DNA from: Deltaproteobacteria bacterium | GTDB taxonomy: Bacteria > Myxococcota_A > UBA796 > UBA9615 | Assembly: GCA_023954745.1 (NCBI GenBank) | Contig: JAGSHC010000030.1 | Location: 1-37,254, forward strand | Direction of reading: 5' to 3' | Length of the DNA stretch: 37,254 nt | Part shown: positions 33,013 through 37,254 of the stretch, piece after piece | Numbering within the stretch: position 1 is the first letter of the stretch | Layout: each line of letters opens with the position of its first letter | Position numbers and translations under genes: made by a program | The notes under the pieces: model-generated | Seen by the model: only the letters and a program-made list of their open reading frames with translations | What the model was told of the DNA's origin: nothing | Databases searched by the model: none

Positions 33013-34206
33013 TCACGCCGCCCGGAGAGCGGCCAGCGCGTCGGGGAGACACCGGGCGAGTCGGTCGGCGGCGTCAGGGTCGTTGTAGACCTGCCCCGAG
33101 ACCCTGACCAGCAGGCGCCCCGCGAGGACCGGCAGGGCGACCTCCACCCGGTGTCGCTCCCACAGCCGCTTGCGCACTGCATCCGCATCGGACTGCTCGA
33201 CGGTCACCCTGGTAGGGACGAGGACCGCCGCCATGGAGCCGAGCATGGCCTCGGGGGCGAGGACTCGCCCCCCGATCGCGTCGGCGACCGTCGCTGCGCC
33301 CCGCACCGCCAGGTCGTGGTTCCAGGCCCTCACTGCTTCGTCACCGAGCCAGCGTCGAAACGCGAGCGTGGCCGGCAAGCTCAGCCACCCGCTCAGATCG
33401 CGCGTCCCCACCCAGTCGAACTCCGCGGGGTAGGGCTGCGAGTACAAGTGCGATGTCACCGGTGCGTGCAGCGCGTGGCCGAGCTCGTGCGCGGGGTTCG
33501 CCCACAGGAGCGCGACCCCCTTCGGGGCGCAGAGCCACTTGTGGCAGTTCCCCACGTACCAGGTGGCGCCGAGGGTGCTCAGGTCCAGGGGGAGCATTCC
33601 AGGAGCGTGGGCGCCGTCCACGAGGATGGGGAGCCCGTGGCTCGTCGCCAACTCCACGAGCGCCCTGACGGGGAACACGAGGGCGGTCATCGAGGTGACG
33701 TGGTCCACGACGAGGAGGCGCGTGCGCGGGGTGATCGCCGCTGCAAAGGCATCCACGATCTGGTCGGGGCTTCGCACCGGGAAGGGGACGTCCGCCAGAT
33801 CCACGGTGGCCCGCCCCGCGCACACGTACTCGAGCGTCTTCTCGACCGCAGGATAGAGATGGTTCGACGAGAGCACGCGATCGCCGGGCTCGAAGGGGAA
33901 CGACCGGAGGACGGCGTTGACCCCCGACGTCGTGTTTTCACAGAGCGCGGTGTCTTCGGGGCGCGCCCCGACGTAGCTGGCGACCGCGGCGGCCGCGGCG
34001 CGAATCGCTTGGGGCGCCTCGTCGACGAAGAACCGCAGGGGTTGCCGCTCCATGTGCACCCGAAGCGCCTCCTGAGCTGCCAACACGATCCGCGGCGTAG
34101 CCCCGAACGCGCCGTGATTGAGGAAGGTCATCCCCTCCTCGAGGAGCCAGTGTCCACGCAGGGGGCGTCCGAAGGGCGGGGGAGAGGAGGAGGGTGGCGG
34201 GAGCAT
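33013..34206 (-). CDS. Class V PLP-dependent aminotransferase (isopenicillin N epimerase-like)
   Basis: This 397-residue PLP enzyme has an N-terminal MTFLNHGAFGATP and ENTTSGVNAVL (cofactor phosphate). DGAH at 197-200 contains the Asp that binds the pyridine nitrogen, and the Schiff-base lysine K223 lies in GNCHKWLCAPKGVALLW. This pattern is that of the isopenicillin N epimerase/CefD-like branch, whose members include cysteine desulfurase-like and epimerase proteins of varied function. The substrate cannot be told. ATG 34206 is the only near start before the conserved part and leaves only 22 bases to the divergent DUF72 gene. A Pro/Ser-rich start is unusual but short. Confidence 0.88.
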   Translation of the reverse strand: MLPPPSSSPPPFGRPLRGHWLLEEGMTFLNHGAFGATPRIVLAAQEALRVHMERQPLRFFVDEAPQAIRAAAAAVASYVGARPEDTALCENTTSGVNAVLRSFPFEPGDRVLSSNHLYPAVEKTLEYVCAGRATVDLADVPFPVRSPDQIVDAFAAAITPRTRLLVVDHVTSMTALVFPVRALVELATSHGLPILVDGAHAPGMLPLDLSTLGATWYVGNCHKWLCAPKGVALLWANPAHELGHALHAPVTSHLYSQPYPAEFDWVGTRDLSGWLSLPATLAFRRWLGDEAVRAWNHDLAVRGAATVADAIGGRVLAPEAMLGSMAAVLVPTRVTVEQSDADAVRKRLWERHRVEVALPVLAGRLLVRVSGQVYNDPDAADRLARCLPDALAALRAA

Positions 34207-34228
34207 CGGCTCACGGTAGCGTTGCCGG

Positions 34229-35233
34229 GTGTCTCGACCTCCCGAAGGCCAACAGTCCCTGTTTGCGCCTCCTGCCCCCGCGAAGCCAGCGCAGCCCGAG
34301 GGCTTCGACTTCGCTGCGGCCGAGCGCATCCCGCAGAACCTTCGGTTTGGGACGTCGTCATGGGTGTACGAGGGCTGGAAAGGGCAGGTCTACCGGGAGT
34401 CGTACGGAAGCGCGAAGGCGTTCCGACAGGAGTCCCTGGCGGAGTACGCCCGCTGGCCATGGTTCGGCGCCGTCGGGCTCGACTCCAGCTTCTATGCACC
34501 GCCCGCTCCCGCGACCTTGGACCGCATGGCTCGTCAGCTGCCCCCGGGGATGCTCTGGGTCGCCAAGGTCTGGGAGCACATCACCATTCCGCGGTTTCCC
34601 AACCACCCGCGATACGGCGATCGCGCCGGAGCCCTCAACCCTGACTTCCTGAACGCCGAGGTGTTCGCGCGCGAGGTGTTGCCGCCCTTCGACCGGGATG
34701 GCGTCCGCGAGCACTGCGGGCCGTTTCTCTTCGAGTTCCAGACCCTTCCCCCGCGCGTGTTGCCCCACCTGGCCAGGGTGCTGGAGCGGATGGACGCGTT
34801 CTTCGGGGCGCTCCCGTCACGGTTTCGCTACGCGGTCGAGCTGCGCACCCCCGAGCTCCTGATCCCCGAGTGGTTCGAGTTGCTTCGGCGCCATCGTGTC
34901 GCTCATTGCTTCAATAGCTGGCACCGCATGCCGCCGCTGCACCATCAGCTTCACGTGGCTCGATCGGCGGGGGGCGACTGCGGAGATGTCCGGCTGCTTC
35001 GTCTGCTCACCGTCCCCGGAATGGAGTACGGGGCGTCCGTGGAGCGCTTCGCGCCCTTCGATCGCTTGCTCGACCAGGCGGATGAGGTGCGAGAGGCCGC
35101 GGTGGAGATTGCCCTCGAGGGTCTGGCGGCCGGCGCCCAGACGATTGTGCTCGTCAACAACCGGCTCGAAGGGAATTCGCCCGCGACAATTGACGCGTTG
35201 GGGAGGGCGATCCTCGACGCCCTGGCCGAGTGA
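34229..35233 (+). CDS. DUF72 (YecE-like) family protein
   Basis: This 334-residue TIM-barrel protein of unknown function begins with a Pro-rich 35-residue extension. The DUF72 core follows (RFGTSSWVYEGWKG, AVGLDSSFYAPP, LWVAKVWEHIT). Later come FEFQTLPPRV, AVELRTPELL and VLVNNRLEGNSPATIDAL, all in the order usual for the family. The start is GTG 34229; no other start codon precedes the core. Family members have no agreed biochemical role. It is divergent from the aminotransferase gene with a very short spacer. Confidence 0.87.
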   Translation: MSRPPEGQQSLFAPPAPAKPAQPEGFDFAAAERIPQNLRFGTSSWVYEGWKGQVYRESYGSAKAFRQESLAEYARWPWFGAVGLDSSFYAPPAPATLDRMARQLPPGMLWVAKVWEHITIPRFPNHPRYGDRAGALNPDFLNAEVFAREVLPPFDRDGVREHCGPFLFEFQTLPPRVLPHLARVLERMDAFFGALPSRFRYAVELRTPELLIPEWFELLRRHRVAHCFNSWHRMPPLHHQLHVARSAGGDCGDVRLLRLLTVPGMEYGASVERFAPFDRLLDQADEVREAAVEIALEGLAAGAQTIVLVNNRLEGNSPATIDALGRAILDALAE

Positions 35234-35383
35234 ATCGGGGCGATGTCTTGCCCCGAGGACGCCGCTGCCGAGGGTGACGACGGATGGGGCACGTCTGCGC
35301 CCGCCCGGGAGCCCTTGAGTTCGGGGTACTGCAAAGTAGAATGCAGCAGATCGGGTGATCCGCTCGCTCCCTGAGGACCCTAC

Positions 35384-36883
<1,500 letters not shown>

Positions 36884-36968
36884 AACAGGGGTGGCGCTGC
36901 AGATTTTTCGCGACCAAATGGGTCGGGAGATGATCGAAGCTGCGGATCAATGTCACCTGAGAGTGAGA

Positions 36969-37032
36969 GCCCGAGAGTCGGGCCGAGCAGAGGCCCGCCT
37001 GAGGGGCCGACCAGAGACGCCGCGATGCGGCG
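36969..37032 (+). promoter_or_regulatory. Three consecutive hairpins in the leader of the last lipoprotein gene
   Basis: Hairpin 1 pairs GCCCGA (36969-36974) with TCGGGC (36978-36983). Hairpin 2 pairs GGCCC (36992-36996) with GGGCC (37004-37008). Hairpin 3 pairs CGCCGC (37018-37023) with GCGGCG (37027-37032). The last one runs into GGGAGG, the probable ribosome-binding site of the gene at 37048. A structured leader that limits translation is possible; a role in ending the upstream transcript is another. No known riboswitch was recognised. Confidence 0.4.
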
Positions 37033-37047
37033 GGAGGCGCTGAGAGC

Positions 37048-37254
37048 ATGAGCACGAATCGGCAGGCCCTCGTTTTGTCCTCGACCCTGTTCGGGTTGGG
37101 CGCGCTGATTGTTCTGGGCGCTCCGGCGTGCGGACCAGCGAGCACCCTCACACAGGAGCCGCCCACCATCGAGCGGCTGAACGTCGAGTCGACGAACGTC
37201 ACCCAGGGGCTCACCATCGCCCTCTCGGTGGACGTCATCGGCCAGGGCAACATC
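37048..37254 (+). CDS. N-terminal part of a lipoprotein related to the upstream MopE-repeat protein (3' truncated by window)
   Basis: Sixty-nine residues are visible, open to the window end. The signal peptide ends GAPAC (Cys28). The mature start runs ERLNVESTNVTQGLTIALSVDV, which parallels the start of the upstream lipoprotein (DTVTLEQTVIQPGETIAIVASA). Both look like the first strands of an Ig-like domain. It is therefore likely to be a paralogue with MopE repeats beyond the window, though no repeat is visible yet. GGGAGG lies about 11 bases before the ATG, inside or beside a hairpin. Confidence 0.75.
   Translation, partial: MSTNRQALVLSSTLFGLGALIVLGAPACGPASTLTQEPPTIERLNVESTNVTQGLTIALSVDVIGQGNI

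Overview
The window is very GC-rich, densely coded DNA with 27 protein genes (two cut by the window edges), no RNA genes, no insertion sequences, no CRISPR array and no gene-free stretch longer than about 300 bases. Several traits point to a predatory or social 'deltaproteobacterial' lineage, most likely Myxococcota or a near relative. These are a MYXO-CTERM-like sorting tail, two Hanks-type Ser/Thr kinases, lipoproteins with arrays of the MopE-type Asp/Cys metal-binding motif, Asp-rich low-complexity lipoproteins, a GbsR-type regulator, and frequent GTG/TTG starts with stop/start overlaps. The assignment rests on gene content only.

Layout: (1) 1-1411: tail of an Asp-rich, MYXO-CTERM-type protein followed by a membrane GAF + degenerate HD-GYP protein. 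(2) 1408-8062, minus strand: a complete, tightly coupled tryptophan operon, trpE-trpG-trpD-trpC-trpF-trpB-trpA, covering chorismate to tryptophan. (3) 8288-12082, plus: ribA (GTP cyclohydrolase II), an ABC-2-type ATPase and permease, and a GbsR/MarR-like regulator. (4) 12089-13948, minus: a fused homocysteine S-methyltransferase/methylenetetrahydrofolate reductase. (5) 14032-16588: two convergent Ser/Thr kinases, one soluble and one tail-anchored. (6) 16720-18768: a 3-hydroxyacyl-CoA dehydrogenase/enoyl-CoA hydratase fusion in the 'reversed' domain order. (7) 18868-22652: an envelope group with a MopE-repeat lipoprotein, a SpoIID-type protein and an M48 lipoprotein protease.

(8) 22669-32251, minus: a run of eight closely packed genes. 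In order of transcription it starts with tadA-tadB-tadC (ATPase and two inner-membrane platform proteins of a Tad/type II-like machine). It continues with a membrane protein carrying an AAKKP repeat tail, gloB, two coupled lipoproteins (predicted beta-barrel-like protein and alpha/beta hydrolase) and a 931-residue coiled-coil protein. No pilin, secretin or prepilin peptidase is in the window. (9) 32344-37254: an Asp-repeat lipoprotein, a class V aminotransferase, a DUF72 protein, a six-repeat MopE lipoprotein with a PKD-like domain, and the start of a related lipoprotein behind a three-hairpin leader.

Most of the window is core metabolism of known type. The parts that best merit follow-up are the eight-gene tad/coiled-coil run, the AAKKP membrane protein, the HD-GYP protein with altered metal-ligand positions, and the families of acidic and MopE-repeat lipoproteins.
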